From positions 62,001 to 126,000 of the forward strand of contig JALFSN010000007.1 of assembly GCA_022778805.1 (NCBI GenBank): 64,000 nt of DNA, in the 5' to 3' direction. Below are positions 55,525 to 64,000 of this stretch, in pieces (positions within the stretch are counted from its first letter, which is position 1; each line of letters begins with the position of its first letter). Source of the DNA: Arcanobacterium sp. (GTDB lineage Bacteria > Actinomycetota > Actinomycetes > Actinomycetales > Actinomycetaceae). A program made the position numbers and the translations under genes. The notes under the pieces are model-generated. The model searched no databases, had not been told where the DNA came from, and worked only from the letters and a program-made list of their open reading frames with translations.

Positions 55525-56213
55525 CAGCGAATCCCCCCATAAGCGCCACGCTCCTGATCGCGCACCACACGGCCATCAACGAGCTCAATGACGCGCTTGC
55601 GCATCTGATCGACGATTGCCGAATCGTGGGTAGCCATCACCACCGTCGTACCCGTGCGGTTAATTCGATCCAGCAAGCGCATAATTCCCAGTGCCGTCTC
55701 ATGATCGAGGTTTCCAGTAGGTTCGTCCGCCAGCAACAGATCCGGATGATTGACCATTGCCCGAGCGATGACGACGCGCTGCAGCTCCCCGCCCGAGAGC
55801 TCATGCATTCCGCGTCTCTCTTTGCCTTTGAGCCCTACGAGCTCCAAAACCTGCGGCACATCTTTCACAATGGCGTGCCGTGGTTTGCCGATGACCTGCA
55901 TGGCAAGAGCCACATTGTCGAACACGTTTTTATCTTGCAGCAAGCGAAAATCTTGAAAGACATAGCCCATTTGACGCCGTAACGCCGGCACCCGACGCGC
56001 TGACACCTTCGACAGATCTTTGCCCAGCACAAACACCTTGCCAGCTGTGGGGCGTTCCTCTGCAGAGATCAACGCTAGCATCGTGGATTTACCTGAGCCC
56101 GAGGCTCCCACCAGAAAAACGAAATCGCCACGCTCAATGTTGAGCGACACATTTTCGAGAGCAGGAGCCGCACCCTTGATATACACCTTGGAGACGTTTT
56201 CAAATGTAATCAT
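55524..56213 (-). CDS. ftsE: Cell division ATP-binding protein FtsE
   Basis: ATPase of the FtsEX complex; 229 residues. Walker A is [15 protein letters not shown], the ABC signature [15 protein letters not shown], Walker [13 protein letters not shown], and the switch His lies in [11 protein letters not shown]. The start is ATG 56213; a TATGAT -10-like box at 56241-56246 (minus strand) would give a short leader with a weak GGATG site, so ftsE does not look leaderless. Followed by ftsX with a one-base overlap; prfB lies upstream, as in most actinobacteria, but no smpB follows here. Confidence 0.97.
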   Translation of the reverse strand: MITFENVSKVYIKGAAPALENVSLNIERGDFVFLVGASGSGKSTMLALISAEERPTAGKVFVLGKDLSKVSARRVPALRRQMGYVFQDFRLLQDKNVFDNVALAMQVIGKPRHAIVKDVPQVLELVGLKGKERRGMHELSGGELQRVVIARAMVNHPDLLLADEPTGNLDHETALGIMRLLDRINRTGTTVVMATHDSAIVDQMRKRVIELVDGRVVRDQERGAYGGIR

Positions 56214-56317
56214 GAATCATCCAGCTTCGGCAGACTAAAAATCATACTCACCTTAAAGGCTGTTTGCCGCAAGCGCAGTAAGGCACGCCGTTATCTCACA
56301 TTCGTGTATTGCATCAC

Positions 56318-56347
56318 GTTGTTTACTGAAAAGTTGTTTACTGAAAA
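56318..56347. repeat. Perfect tandem 15-bp duplication between prfB and ftsE
   Basis: GTTGTTTACTGAAAA occurs twice head to tail (56318-56332, 56333-56347). The 265-bp gap has no gene. A fresh duplication in a non-coding region; its copy number may differ between strains. Confidence 0.7.
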
Positions 56348-56478
56348 GTCATGCCGGCGAGACCAGCACACCCTCGCCGCAGCCTCGGCCACCTGGGCGC
56401 AGCCTGAACTACTCTGGCACAGCTTGATGCGCCTGGCCACGGTCTACTCGTTTGGCGTTCCTGCTCGGCGGACTGCTC

Positions 56479-57612
56479 TCAGCTTTCCTGCCCTGTGCCC
56501 TGCCCTGCTCGCCAGCGAATTCCGGCGTCAATAAATGCGTCGATCTCACCGTCAAAGACGGCGTCCGTATTGCCCTCTTCATATCCAGTGCGCAAGTCTT
56601 TCACGATCTGATAGGGGTGCAAAACGTAGTTGCGCATCTGATCGCCCCATGAGGCTTTGACATCACCTGCCAGCTCTTTTTTCTTCGCCTCTTCCTCTTC
56701 ACGGCGCAGCTGCAGCAATCGAGATTGCAAGACTCGCAGTGCAGCGGCACGATTTTGAATCTGAGATTTTTCATCTTGCATAGAGACGACGATGCCCGTG
56801 GGAAGGTGCGTCATACGCACAGCCGAGTCGGTGGTATTCACAGACTGCCCACCAGGGCCAGAGGAGCGAAAGACGTCGATCTTCAAATCGGTTTCAGGAA
56901 TGTCAATATGGTCGGTCGTCTCGATGAGTGGGATCACTTCCACCGCAGCAAAACTCGTCTGGCGCCTGCCTTGATTGTCGAACGGCGAAATCCGCACCAG
57001 CCGATGCGTACCTGCTTCCACCGAGAGCGTCCCGTATGCATACGGCGCCTGCACCTCGAACGTGGCTGACTTGATTCCCGCCTCTTCAGCGTATGAGGTA
57101 TCGAGCACTTTCGTGGGATAACCGTGGCGTTCCGCCCAACGCAGATACATGCGCTCCAGCATCTGAGCGAAGTCGGCGGCATCAATGCCCCCCACTCCTG
57201 AGCGAATCGTCACTACTGCATTGCGTTCGTCATATTCCCCACTCAGCAGCGTCTTCACCTCTAGATCTGCCAAATCCCCGTGGAGAGTGGCGATCTGCTC
57301 TTGTGCATCCTCGCGCAGCTGGCGAGCCATATCGACATCTGCGGCATCTTCTTCCTCAGCCATCTCCAGCAGTGTCTGCACGTCTTCAAGCCGCTGGCGC
57401 ATTTTCTGCAGCTTATCGACTTCAGCTTGCGCATGAGACAGCTTGCTCGTCACCGATTGGGCCTTTTCCGGATCATCCCACAGATCAGGAGCGAGCGACG
57501 CCTCAGTGAGCTCGGCAATACGAGCCTCTAATTGGGCGGGGTCTTTCACCGCCACAATCTGAGAGTACACACGGTTGAGGTCTTCTATTTCACGCTGATA
57601 ATCAATAGCCAC
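56479..57612 (-). CDS. prfB: Peptide chain release factor 2
   Basis: Recognises UGA and UAA stops and releases the peptide; 377 residues. The catalytic GGQ lies in [21 protein letters not shown] and the stop-codon reading SPF in [17 protein letters not shown]. The frame is continuous, so the programmed +1 frameshift of many prfB genes is absent. I take GTG 57612 ([13 protein letters not shown]) as start because TAGACT lies 7 bases upstream; the longer frame begins ten codons earlier without support. Divergent from the phosphotransferase-like gene. Confidence 0.95.
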   Translation of the reverse strand: MAIDYQREIEDLNRVYSQIVAVKDPAQLEARIAELTEASLAPDLWDDPEKAQSVTSKLSHAQAEVDKLQKMRQRLEDVQTLLEMAEEEDAADVDMARQLREDAQEQIATLHGDLADLEVKTLLSGEYDERNAVVTIRSGVGGIDAADFAQMLERMYLRWAERHGYPTKVLDTSYAEEAGIKSATFEVQAPYAYGTLSVEAGTHRLVRISPFDNQGRRQTSFAAVEVIPLIETTDHIDIPETDLKIDVFRSSGPGGQSVNTTDSAVRMTHLPTGIVVSMQDEKSQIQNRAAALRVLQSRLLQLRREEEEAKKKELAGDVKASWGDQMRNYVLHPYQIVKDLRTGYEEGNTDAVFDGEIDAFIDAGIRWRAGQGTGQES

Positions 57613-57619
57613 GGCGCTC

Positions 57620-57625
57620 AGTCTA
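57620..57625 (-). promoter_or_regulatory. Leaderless -10 box of prfB (TAGACT)
   Basis: TAGACT on the minus strand, 7 bases before GTG 57612; decides the start. Confidence 0.6.
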
Positions 57626-57699
57626 CTGCACCTGCCACTCAACGCACCACGCTGCGGGGTAAAAAGCTAAGCGTCGTACCACAAGTGGCGATGGGCTGC

Positions 57700-57705
57700 T
57701 AGTTT
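57700..57705 (+). promoter_or_regulatory. Leaderless -10 box of the phosphotransferase-like gene (TAGTTT)
   Basis: TAGTTT lies 6 bases before GTG 57712, with no ribosome site. With the prfB box it forms a divergent leaderless pair about 75 bp apart. Confidence 0.6.
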
Positions 57706-57711
57706 AGAAGT

Positions 57712-59283
57712 GTGAAACTCTCTCCTCTTCATTTAGCTGCGCTCGCTGTAGCAGCCGTCGATGGACTCAACGTAGCAGGCACACGGCCTCCCTATATCAC
57801 CACCGATGATTTTATGATCAGTGGCGTGATCGACTCAGAAGGGCGCCATTGGATCGTCAAGTATCCTCGCACCGATCAGGGCGGTACATCGCTAGAAGCG
57901 GAGAGTGCACTAGCGAGCGCACTCATCGATGAGCTGCGTGAGGGGCGCTTGAGCTTCGACGTCATACATCCCAAAGGATATGCCACATTAGCTGGCCGAA
58001 GAGCCGTCGTTTACCCCGCTCCACTGGGTAAAGCTCGCCGATTCGAGACTATGGACGAGCGATATGCTCGCGAAGTTGGACGCACGCTAGCGGCCATTCA
58101 CTCGCTCAATCCTGCCATACTCACCCGTGTCGGTTTACCTGCGTATGACGCCGCCGGAGTGAGAGAGCGGCTTCTCACCGAGCTTGACGATGCCACCGAG
58201 GCTGCCCGCATACCAGCAGTTTTGCGCCGGCGTTGGCTCAATATGTTTGATGACGACGCACTGTGGGATTTTCGCACTGCAGCAGTGCATGGGGACATCG
58301 CCGATGAAAATTTTCTGTGGTCGGAGACGACGATCCGCACTGTCGTGGGCTTTGGTGAAGCCCACGTGGGAGATCCGGCAGTTGATATTGCCCCGCTGCT
58401 ATCGTCGTTTTCGCGCAGCGCATTCGATGAATTTTTCGAGGCGTACTCGCATACGATCAGCGGCAAACAAGCGGCCGCCGATTCCCCTGCGCTCACGCCC
58501 GATCTGCCTGCAGTGTCTGACCCGCACGTGCTCGAACGCGCTACTCTCCTGAGTGAATTTGCATTAGTGCGCTGGCTGATGCACGGCATTCTCACAGACG
58601 ATCCTGAGGTGATCGACGATGCTTCTACTATGCTCGATCAACTCGCTCTCGAAATTGACTCCGATCCTGAAACGTCTCCTGGCCCAGCGTGGCATCTCGA
58701 TTCACCCACTGCCGTGCACGGCGACGCTATCGGAGATGTTGTGTACGGGGATCGACCCGCCTCAGCGGACGCTGCCACCAGTGGCACTGGCAGCGAAAAC
58801 TCTCCCTGGACTGACACCGATAATGGCTCATGGAGCTATTCCTCTCCTAGCGACGAAACCTCGGGTGGGTTTGCCGAGGAGAGCTCTGCCGATACCTGCT
58901 ATCCGTCTGCCACTGGGCGCTCCGGAACTGGCATGAGTGAGCAGGCGCACCGTCTCCACGGAGTTTCTCCGCTGCATCTGAGCACTGGACATCCTGATAG
59001 TGGTGCTGACGGTGATAGCTACGATGCTGGCAGCGGCTATTACGCTGGCAGCGAAGCAGAATCCGGCAGCGCCCTCGATCGTTCAGTTGCCCTCAGTCAT
59101 TCAGCTGCCACTGCACTGACAGCTGATCTCGCTCTCAGCGCAGATTTGGCGAGCGAGGATGACCTGCCAGCCCCAGCGAACGAGCTATCCGCGCATGAGC
59201 TATCTGCACACGGCCTATTCGCGCGTAGTTTATCTGTACGTGGCGACGAATCTGAGCATTCTGGCACTGACGACGAGCACTGA
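57712..59283 (+). CDS. Aminoglycoside/macrolide phosphotransferase (APH)-fold protein with a disordered tail
   Basis: A 523-residue protein. Residues 1 to about 300 have the APH kinase fold: WIVKYP near 53 (ATP Lys), the catalytic loop AVHGDIADENFLW near 191-203, and VVGFGEAHVGDPAVDIA near 211-227. In active relatives this last motif reads I-D-W/F-G; here the metal-binding Asp is Gly. It could be a weak or inactive kinase. Residues from about 330 are Ser/Gly/Asp/Ala-rich with no fold, ending in near-repeats ELSAHELSAHGLFA. Related genes sit by recombination helicases in other actinobacteria, and here it is convergent with adnB. A resistance role is not supported. Confidence 0.75.
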   Translation: MKLSPLHLAALAVAAVDGLNVAGTRPPYITTDDFMISGVIDSEGRHWIVKYPRTDQGGTSLEAESALASALIDELREGRLSFDVIHPKGYATLAGRRAVVYPAPLGKARRFETMDERYAREVGRTLAAIHSLNPAILTRVGLPAYDAAGVRERLLTELDDATEAARIPAVLRRRWLNMFDDDALWDFRTAAVHGDIADENFLWSETTIRTVVGFGEAHVGDPAVDIAPLLSSFSRSAFDEFFEAYSHTISGKQAAADSPALTPDLPAVSDPHVLERATLLSEFALVRWLMHGILTDDPEVIDDASTMLDQLALEIDSDPETSPGPAWHLDSPTAVHGDAIGDVVYGDRPASADAATSGTGSENSPWTDTDNGSWSYSSPSDETSGGFAEESSADTCYPSATGRSGTGMSEQAHRLHGVSPLHLSTGHPDSGADGDSYDAGSGYYAGSEAESGSALDRSVALSHSAATALTADLALSADLASEDDLPAPANELSAHELSAHGLFARSLSVRGDESEHSGTDDEH

Positions 59284-59333
59284 ACATCAGCGTGTGCTGA
59301 CGGGCTCTGAGCATTACAGACACTAAGGAGCGC

Positions 59334-62300
59334 TCATTTTTCTGTCATGTTTGTCGTAAGCATATCTCTCACCTCGCTCTCTAGCTGCTCCTGACTCATA
59401 GGCTCTGAGCGCAGTTCTCGCTGATCGGGGTCATCTTCGCCGAGGTAGTAAAAGTACGCATCAATGCTCTCTGGATGGCTGTGGTGAGCTTTAGCCCAAG
59501 CCAAACGGTAGAGTTCCAGCTGTAAATACCGTGAGCGCAGCTGCTGCGCCGGAGGCCTCTTTCCAGTCTTCCAATCGACAATTATTGTCTTTGGCTCAGC
59601 AACTGTCCTCGGCTCAGTAGCCGAGCTGCCACTGCCATCCCCGCTACTGTCATCCTCGTTTTTGCGTGATCTATAGCCATTCTGCGTAGACTTGCCACTT
59701 GTGAAAACTGCATCAATGACGCAGCGCACGGGATACCCAGCTACCGTAATATCTAAACGTTGCTCAATAGCAATAGGTTCCATAGCAGCAAAGCGAGAAT
59801 CCATTGCCCGCTGATAGAGCTGTTCGGCACGAGCATCGCTGAGGCGCAAATCGACATCGAGAGGCATTTCATCTGGGGCGGCAACCGCATCAATATCCAG
59901 CACACTGGGGCGATGAAATGCCTGTGCTATTTTCGCGTGTACAGCAGTGCCGCGCTGAGCAGCGCGCGACGGCTCGTGAGGAATAGGGCGCCGACGCTCA
60001 CGTGCAAAAGCATCTGGATCCGCCCGCAACGCTACTACGTCCGAAGCCGTGAGATAGTCGATGGGGCTGCGCGCGGGTGCGCTGTCTTGTTGCTCTGCGA
60101 GTACCAGCAGTGTATTGCGTCTCCACAGTGCAGCGCGCCGCGGATCAACGTCGTGGACAGCCGCCTCACCAGAATTGAGACTGCGCTGCACCGACTGCGG
60201 CCATAAGGCGAGTCCCTGCTCTATCTCCTCCCCTTTTTCACAGGCGTCTATGACTTTCTCCAGTATCTCTAGTTTATTCAGCACTGAAGACGACTCCGCT
60301 GGAGAAATACTTGACTCGTGTGGGCGATTCTCGGCTTCAGAATGCACCCACTGCAAAAATTGCTCGCTCGTCTCTAGCGGCGCCGAATCGCCACCGTCGA
60401 GAGTAACTGTATCTGAGGGAACTCCGGATTGTATGTCTGCTATAAACGTGCACTGCACCGGCTCCCACGCGCTGGTACCTCCTCTAGCAGATCTGCCCGA
60501 GGAGGATTTTTTCTGTTCAGTTTTTTGTGTGGACTCCATTTTTTCAGCGATAGCCTGAACTTTGCCCCACGAGGAATAGCTGTACGTGCCCATTATCAGC
60601 GTAGAGCGAGCGCGAGTAAGCGCCACATAGGCGAGCCTGCGCAGATTTGCATTTTCGTAATCGGTCAATGGCCCATTGAGGTACGCCCAAAATTTCCCTC
60701 CTGCCGTCACCACTACCTGTTCAGGGCTAGCCGCATCAGTGGGTACCGCATCGGCGATCGGCATACTCGGCAGATGCTCGTGATCCGCTCGCAGTGGCCA
60801 GGGCAGCGCATACTTATCCTTGTGCCAGGGGTTTACCTCCCCTGGATAGATAGCATCAAACTCACCATGCACCATCTCGGGAATCGCCACAATATCCCAT
60901 TCCAAGCCTTTCGCAGCATGAACAGTGAGGATTTGTACTACCCCTGCTTCTGGTTCTATGTCACCTGCAGTATTGGGGGCAGATGCAGTGCTACTATCCA
61001 TCACGTCCTCATCTACACTGCTTCGCTCTTTCTTTTCTGCCACTTCTAGCCACTGCAAGAAACTTTGAATAGGCAGTTGTCCGGCGGCTTCAGTAGCCCT
61101 TATGTGCTGGTCAAAAGAGCTGGCAGCTGCTAAAAGTGCCGAGAGCATTTGCTCTACTCGCGCCCCGCCATCCACTCGGCTTGCTGCAAGTTCAAAAAGC
61201 TCTAACTCATCAATAGCGAACCGCACAATATCTGCCACTGGCAGCTGCCCCAGTTTCCGTAACCGTTCCGCACCAGCAGCTATCCTCTGCACTCGCTTAT
61301 AGCCTACGGGGGTAAAAAGCGCCGCAGTATCCGGATCGTTAGCGTGAGCAGAGACATAGTTAAGCGCTTCTACGAGACTTGTGCGCTGTGTATCGGGCGC
61401 TGGAATCATGTTCCGTATTTTCTCTAATGCTCGCACATCGTCTGCTCCGAGCGCATAGAAGTTGAGAACCTGCATAAGTAGATCTCCGCGCGCTGGTGAG
61501 AATGCAACTCCGAGCAGGGCGCGTACCACACGGATTTCAGGAGCAGCGCCAAACATGTCTCCCGTCATATTCACATACGTGAGTCCTTGACGCTGTAGCG
61601 CTTCTATCATGGGCTGAACGTATTTACGTTTACGCACCAGCACCGCCGCCGTAGGCGGCTGATACGGGGGCATACTCTGCCCCACTGCTGATGCCGCACA
61701 CGCTCTGCGTTGATATTCCTGCCATGAGGTAGAGAATTCCTGAGCAATCCGGCTGGCGATAGCGAGGTATGCGTCTGCGCTGAAATTCCGATGCACATGT
61801 ATCACACGTCCCTGATTGGCATCTTTCGTTGGGCGCAGCTGCGGCACATGTAGCTCTTCAAGCTGCGCGTGAGTGTTCATCTTCGCTATCCACGGCCGCT
61901 CTAGTACACTCACCGTCGGAAATTTCTCATGCATAAGCTGTTCGAGATCGACAGGAGAGCTATGCGCCGTGAGAGCGTTGGCCACAGCGAGAATTTTAGT
62001 AGAGTTCCTAAACGACTCGGAGAGCGTGAAGTGAGCCTCCGGCGTCACGGCAAACTCTCTCGAAAAGTCCGCTAAAGAATCCGCCCCTGCCCCGCGCCAA
62101 CCGTAGATCGCCTGGTTGGGATCCCCGACCGCACACACGCTCACTGGGCGCGTATCCTCCGATTCTACGGCGCAGGTGGGCTCATCATCCGTTCCAGTGT
62201 AAAACGCGGCTCGTAAAAACTGCGCCTGGTTGGGGGATGTATCTTGGTACTCATCGAGCAGAATCAACTTAAATCGGGAGCGTAATTGCATCCCAATCTC

Positions 62301-63170
62301 AGGAGCAGCACGCAAAATTTTCCCTGCCCACGCCACTTGATCGGCAAATTCCACTAAGGAGTTCTCCCGTTTATAAGAAAAATACGCATCCACTAAATCC
62401 ATAGCTGCTTCTCGCAAGCGCAAACTCTCTAACGCCTTAGAGACGTTCAAAGCGCTGTATCCAGAGCCGATTTCCGTGCCGCGATAAGGCTTTTTACGAA
62501 AATCTACCGTCTCTTTAGCCTTCATCAGAGACTGGAGAGCCGTGATGTCTGAGTGCAGAAACTCCCGCACTCTGGCTGTCGTGAGATTGTTATCGGTGAT
62601 GGCCGCTGCTAAGGAGAGCGCCACATCGACGATAGTGGTGTGAGCAGTGCGAATAAAAGGATGCTCCGCGTCGATATCCGATTCGCACTGCGGTACCCAT
62701 TCTTTTACAATCCGATCCATAATCTGCTGACGTTCAGCTTCCGTAATGAGGCGCGAGCGCGGATCTTCGCCGATGAGCAGCGCATATGACGCCGCAATAT
62801 CGGACGCAAAAGAATTGTACGTAGCCACAGTGGGGGGTTCATCTCCAACGCCATCGTCTGGCACCAGTCCTGCTTCCCTCACCGAGGCAAGCTGAGCAGC
62901 GACGCGCTCGGCGAGTTCTCCTGCCGCTTTGCGAGTAAAGGTCAAACCGAGCACTTCGCCAGAGCGCACATGCCCTGCAGCCACGTGCCAGGCGATCCTC
63001 TGGCTCATAGTAGCCGTCTTCCCAGAGCCAGCTCCGGCCACTACGAGCAGCGCTGGAGCGGTCGATTCGATTACGGCTCGCTGCTCATCCGTGGGAGGGA
63101 ACGGCAATGTGGCAGCAAAGTCTTCAAAACTCGGAGCGCCCGTTCGAGCGCTCCACATGGGTGTACTCAC
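59334..63170 (-). CDS. adnB: AdnB-type UvrD-family helicase with RecB-like nuclease domain
   Basis: Subunit of the actinobacterial AdnAB complex that unwinds and resects double-strand ends for recombination; 1278 residues. Helicase motifs: PTDEQRAVIE (Q), LVVAGAGSGKTATMSQRIAW (I), LTFTRKAAGELAERV (Ia), LILLDEYQDTSPNQAQFLRA (II), VGDPNQAIYGWRGAG (III), LSESFRNSTKIL (IV), and late VQILTVHAAKGLEWDIVAIPE and YVALTRARSTLIMGTY (V/VI). The C-terminal nuclease has IIVDWKTGKRPP and LQLELYRLAWAK. GTG 63170 is chosen: it overlaps the adnA stop by 4 bp. It is longer than mycobacterial AdnB (about 1100 residues). Confidence 0.93.
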   Translation of the reverse strand: MSTPMWSARTGAPSFEDFAATLPFPPTDEQRAVIESTAPALLVVAGAGSGKTATMSQRIAWHVAAGHVRSGEVLGLTFTRKAAGELAERVAAQLASVREAGLVPDDGVGDEPPTVATYNSFASDIAASYALLIGEDPRSRLITEAERQQIMDRIVKEWVPQCESDIDAEHPFIRTAHTTIVDVALSLAAAITDNNLTTARVREFLHSDITALQSLMKAKETVDFRKKPYRGTEIGSGYSALNVSKALESLRLREAAMDLVDAYFSYKRENSLVEFADQVAWAGKILRAAPEIGMQLRSRFKLILLDEYQDTSPNQAQFLRAAFYTGTDDEPTCAVESEDTRPVSVCAVGDPNQAIYGWRGAGADSLADFSREFAVTPEAHFTLSESFRNSTKILAVANALTAHSSPVDLEQLMHEKFPTVSVLERPWIAKMNTHAQLEELHVPQLRPTKDANQGRVIHVHRNFSADAYLAIASRIAQEFSTSWQEYQRRACAASAVGQSMPPYQPPTAAVLVRKRKYVQPMIEALQRQGLTYVNMTGDMFGAAPEIRVVRALLGVAFSPARGDLLMQVLNFYALGADDVRALEKIRNMIPAPDTQRTSLVEALNYVSAHANDPDTAALFTPVGYKRVQRIAAGAERLRKLGQLPVADIVRFAIDELELFELAASRVDGGARVEQMLSALLAAASSFDQHIRATEAAGQLPIQSFLQWLEVAEKKERSSVDEDVMDSSTASAPNTAGDIEPEAGVVQILTVHAAKGLEWDIVAIPEMVHGEFDAIYPGEVNPWHKDKYALPWPLRADHEHLPSMPIADAVPTDAASPEQVVVTAGGKFWAYLNGPLTDYENANLRRLAYVALTRARSTLIMGTYSYSSWGKVQAIAEKMESTQKTEQKKSSSGRSARGGTSAWEPVQCTFIADIQSGVPSDTVTLDGGDSAPLETSEQFLQWVHSEAENRPHESSISPAESSSVLNKLEILEKVIDACEKGEEIEQGLALWPQSVQRSLNSGEAAVHDVDPRRAALWRRNTLLVLAEQQDSAPARSPIDYLTASDVVALRADPDAFARERRRPIPHEPSRAAQRGTAVHAKIAQAFHRPSVLDIDAVAAPDEMPLDVDLRLSDARAEQLYQRAMDSRFAAMEPIAIEQRLDITVAGYPVRCVIDAVFTSGKSTQNGYRSRKNEDDSSGDGSGSSATEPRTVAEPKTIIVDWKTGKRPPAQQLRSRYLQLELYRLAWAKAHHSHPESIDAYFYYLGEDDPDQRELRSEPMSQEQLESEVRDMLTTNMTEK

Positions 63171-64000
63171 GAAAAAATCCTCTCTCCCTCGCGTGCCGGA
63201 CACATGGCCTGATAAGCACAGCTACGGCACAGCTGATCCTGCGGAAGAGCGGGGAAATCGTGACCATGAAGGAGCGCAGCAGTGGCGCGAATCATTCGTT
63301 GTGCTTGATCGTGTTCGCTCGCTCCAGATTCTTTTTGCTCATAGACAGCTCGCTGTGTCCGCTCGCTAGGGCGAACGTAGATGAGCTGAGCTCCCAGAGA
63401 GTGCATCTGCTGACCGCGCTCTAGCGCATTGATCACTGTACTTTCAGACTCCGTCAGTGGCAGCAGGGCGCCGTCGTCATCTCTCGATCGCAGATCAACT
63501 CCTTGCTGATTGACGAGCCACTGATAGATCAGCAACTGCGGATGCTCAGCAACGCGCGCTTTCGCCGGACGGCTTTTTCCAGTTTTAATATCAGCTACCA
63601 CGAAATTTGTGGGAGTATCAGGATCAAATTCGAGTCGATCCAGCCGAGCGTGGACTGTTATGCCTCCCAACGTTCCGCGCGCTCTTTTTTCTACAAGGAC
63701 GCCACGCGGCGCCTGCTGCTGATAGTCGGCGAGCACGCGAATCATACGCTGTGCAGCCACGTACTCCGCGCGATCAGAAATCGTACCTGGTGCAACGTTC
63801 ATGTCAGTCCACCGCTCATCGAGCTCTGCCAGCATATCTTCCTCCGATCCGTGCGGGTGATGCTCGGCAATCGAGTGAATGAGAGTACCCAGATCAGCGC
63901 TGGCAAATCTGTCGGTATCTTCTCCGCCACTATTCGAGAGAAAGCCACGCAACGGGCACGAGAGCATCGACTCCACTACAGACGGTGAGACTGATGCTCC
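63167..64000 (-). CDS. adnA: AdnA-type helicase-nuclease, C-terminal nuclease part only (window edge)
   Basis: The frame stays open through base 64000 (upstream codons read GASVSPSV before VESMLSCPLRGFL), so only the C-terminal ~277 residues are seen; no internal start is real. This part is a RecB-type PD-(D/E)XK nuclease: LGTLIHSIAEHH (His), HARLDRLEFD, FVVADIKTGKSRPAK and HPQLLIYQWL are the nuclease motifs in order. The Cys in SCPLRG and the C-terminal CRSCAYQAMC give the four ligands of the iron-sulfur staple of AddB/AdnA-type nucleases. It overlaps adnB by 4 bp. The helicase part must lie beyond the window. Confidence 0.88.
   Translation of the reverse strand, partial: GASVSPSVVESMLSCPLRGFLSNSGGEDTDRFASADLGTLIHSIAEHHPHGSEEDMLAELDERWTDMNVAPGTISDRAEYVAAQRMIRVLADYQQQAPRGVLVEKRARGTLGGITVHARLDRLEFDPDTPTNFVVADIKTGKSRPAKARVAEHPQLLIYQWLVNQQGVDLRSRDDDGALLPLTESESTVINALERGQQMHSLGAQLIYVRPSERTQRAVYEQKESGASEHDQAQRMIRATAALLHGHDFPALPQDQLCRSCAYQAMCPAREGERIFS

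Noticed and set aside
56479-57612. Programmed frameshift in prfB
   Set aside because: The frame is continuous from the N-terminal helix through GGQ with no internal UGA slip site.
57712-59283. Antibiotic-resistance phosphotransferase
   Set aside because: Only the general APH fold is visible, a metal-binding residue is changed and the context is housekeeping; no basis for a resistance claim.

Overview
The window is about 64 kb of mid-GC chromosome from a Gram-positive actinobacterium. Three things point there: a WhiB-family Fe-S regulator, AdnAB-type helicase-nucleases (the actinobacterial form of RecBCD/AddAB), and several gene neighbourhoods shared with mycobacteria and streptomycetes. These are murI/metallo-hydrolase/rph/rdgB, guaB/whiB3/groES/tsaD/rimI/tsaB/tsaE/alr/nnr/glmS/coaA, and prfB/ftsE/ftsX/M23 hydrolase. 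A large pyruvate:ferredoxin oxidoreductase, a b558-type succinate dehydrogenase/fumarate reductase, menaquinone genes and a MurE without the DNPR motif suggest a facultative anaerobe of the Actinomycetaceae type. The genus cannot be fixed from the sequence alone. I see no insertion sequence, prophage, CRISPR array or rRNA operon; one tRNA gene is present.

Layout. 1-7.6 kb: the end of a giant pyruvate:ferredoxin oxidoreductase, overlapping by 4 bp a fused NfnB-NfnA-like flavoprotein, probably one pyruvate-to-NAD(P)H unit. 7.7-11.3 kb: a MurE-like ligase, gltX and tRNA-Leu. 11.3-16.1 kb: bcp, a small membrane protein, a DUF4916 protein, then the murI-metallohydrolase-rph-rdgB cluster. 16.3-18.2 kb: pncB and a DUF3039 protein. 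18.6-25.2 kb: the pyrimidine operon pyrC-K-D-F-E-B-I (minus strand), without carAB but with the allosteric subunit PyrI. 25.5-28.5 kb: a DEDDh exonuclease, guaB and a WhiB3-like regulator. 28.8-33.2 kb: menF (plus strand) facing menC-menD (minus strand). 33.4-38 kb: groES with a striking double hairpin after it, a THUMP-like methyltransferase, tsaD and a hexose-6-phosphate mutarotase. 38.2-41.7 kb: sdhCAB. 42-50.1 kb: the glmS, nnr, alr, tsaE, unknown membrane protein, tsaB and rimI block. 50.2-52.8 kb: coaA and purF. 53-57.6 kb: prfB, ftsE, ftsX and a secreted M23 hydrolase. 57.7-64 kb: a phosphotransferase-like protein, then adnB and the 3' part of adnA.

The strongest genome-wide signal is transcriptional. 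At least fifteen genes have a TAnnnT -10 box 6-8 nt before the start codon and no Shine-Dalgarno sequence, the signature of leaderless mRNAs. I used it to correct several start codons (gltX, murI, tsaD, prfB, sdhC, the mutarotase and others). Genes inside operons instead have purine-rich ribosome binding sites or 1-13 bp overlaps. The core genes serve peptidoglycan precursors (murI, alr, glmS, murE), the t6A tRNA modification (tsaB/D/E), nucleotides (pyr, guaB, purF, rdgB), NAD and CoA (pncB, nnr, coaA) and anaerobic or menaquinone-linked electron transfer (PFOR-Nfn, men, sdh).
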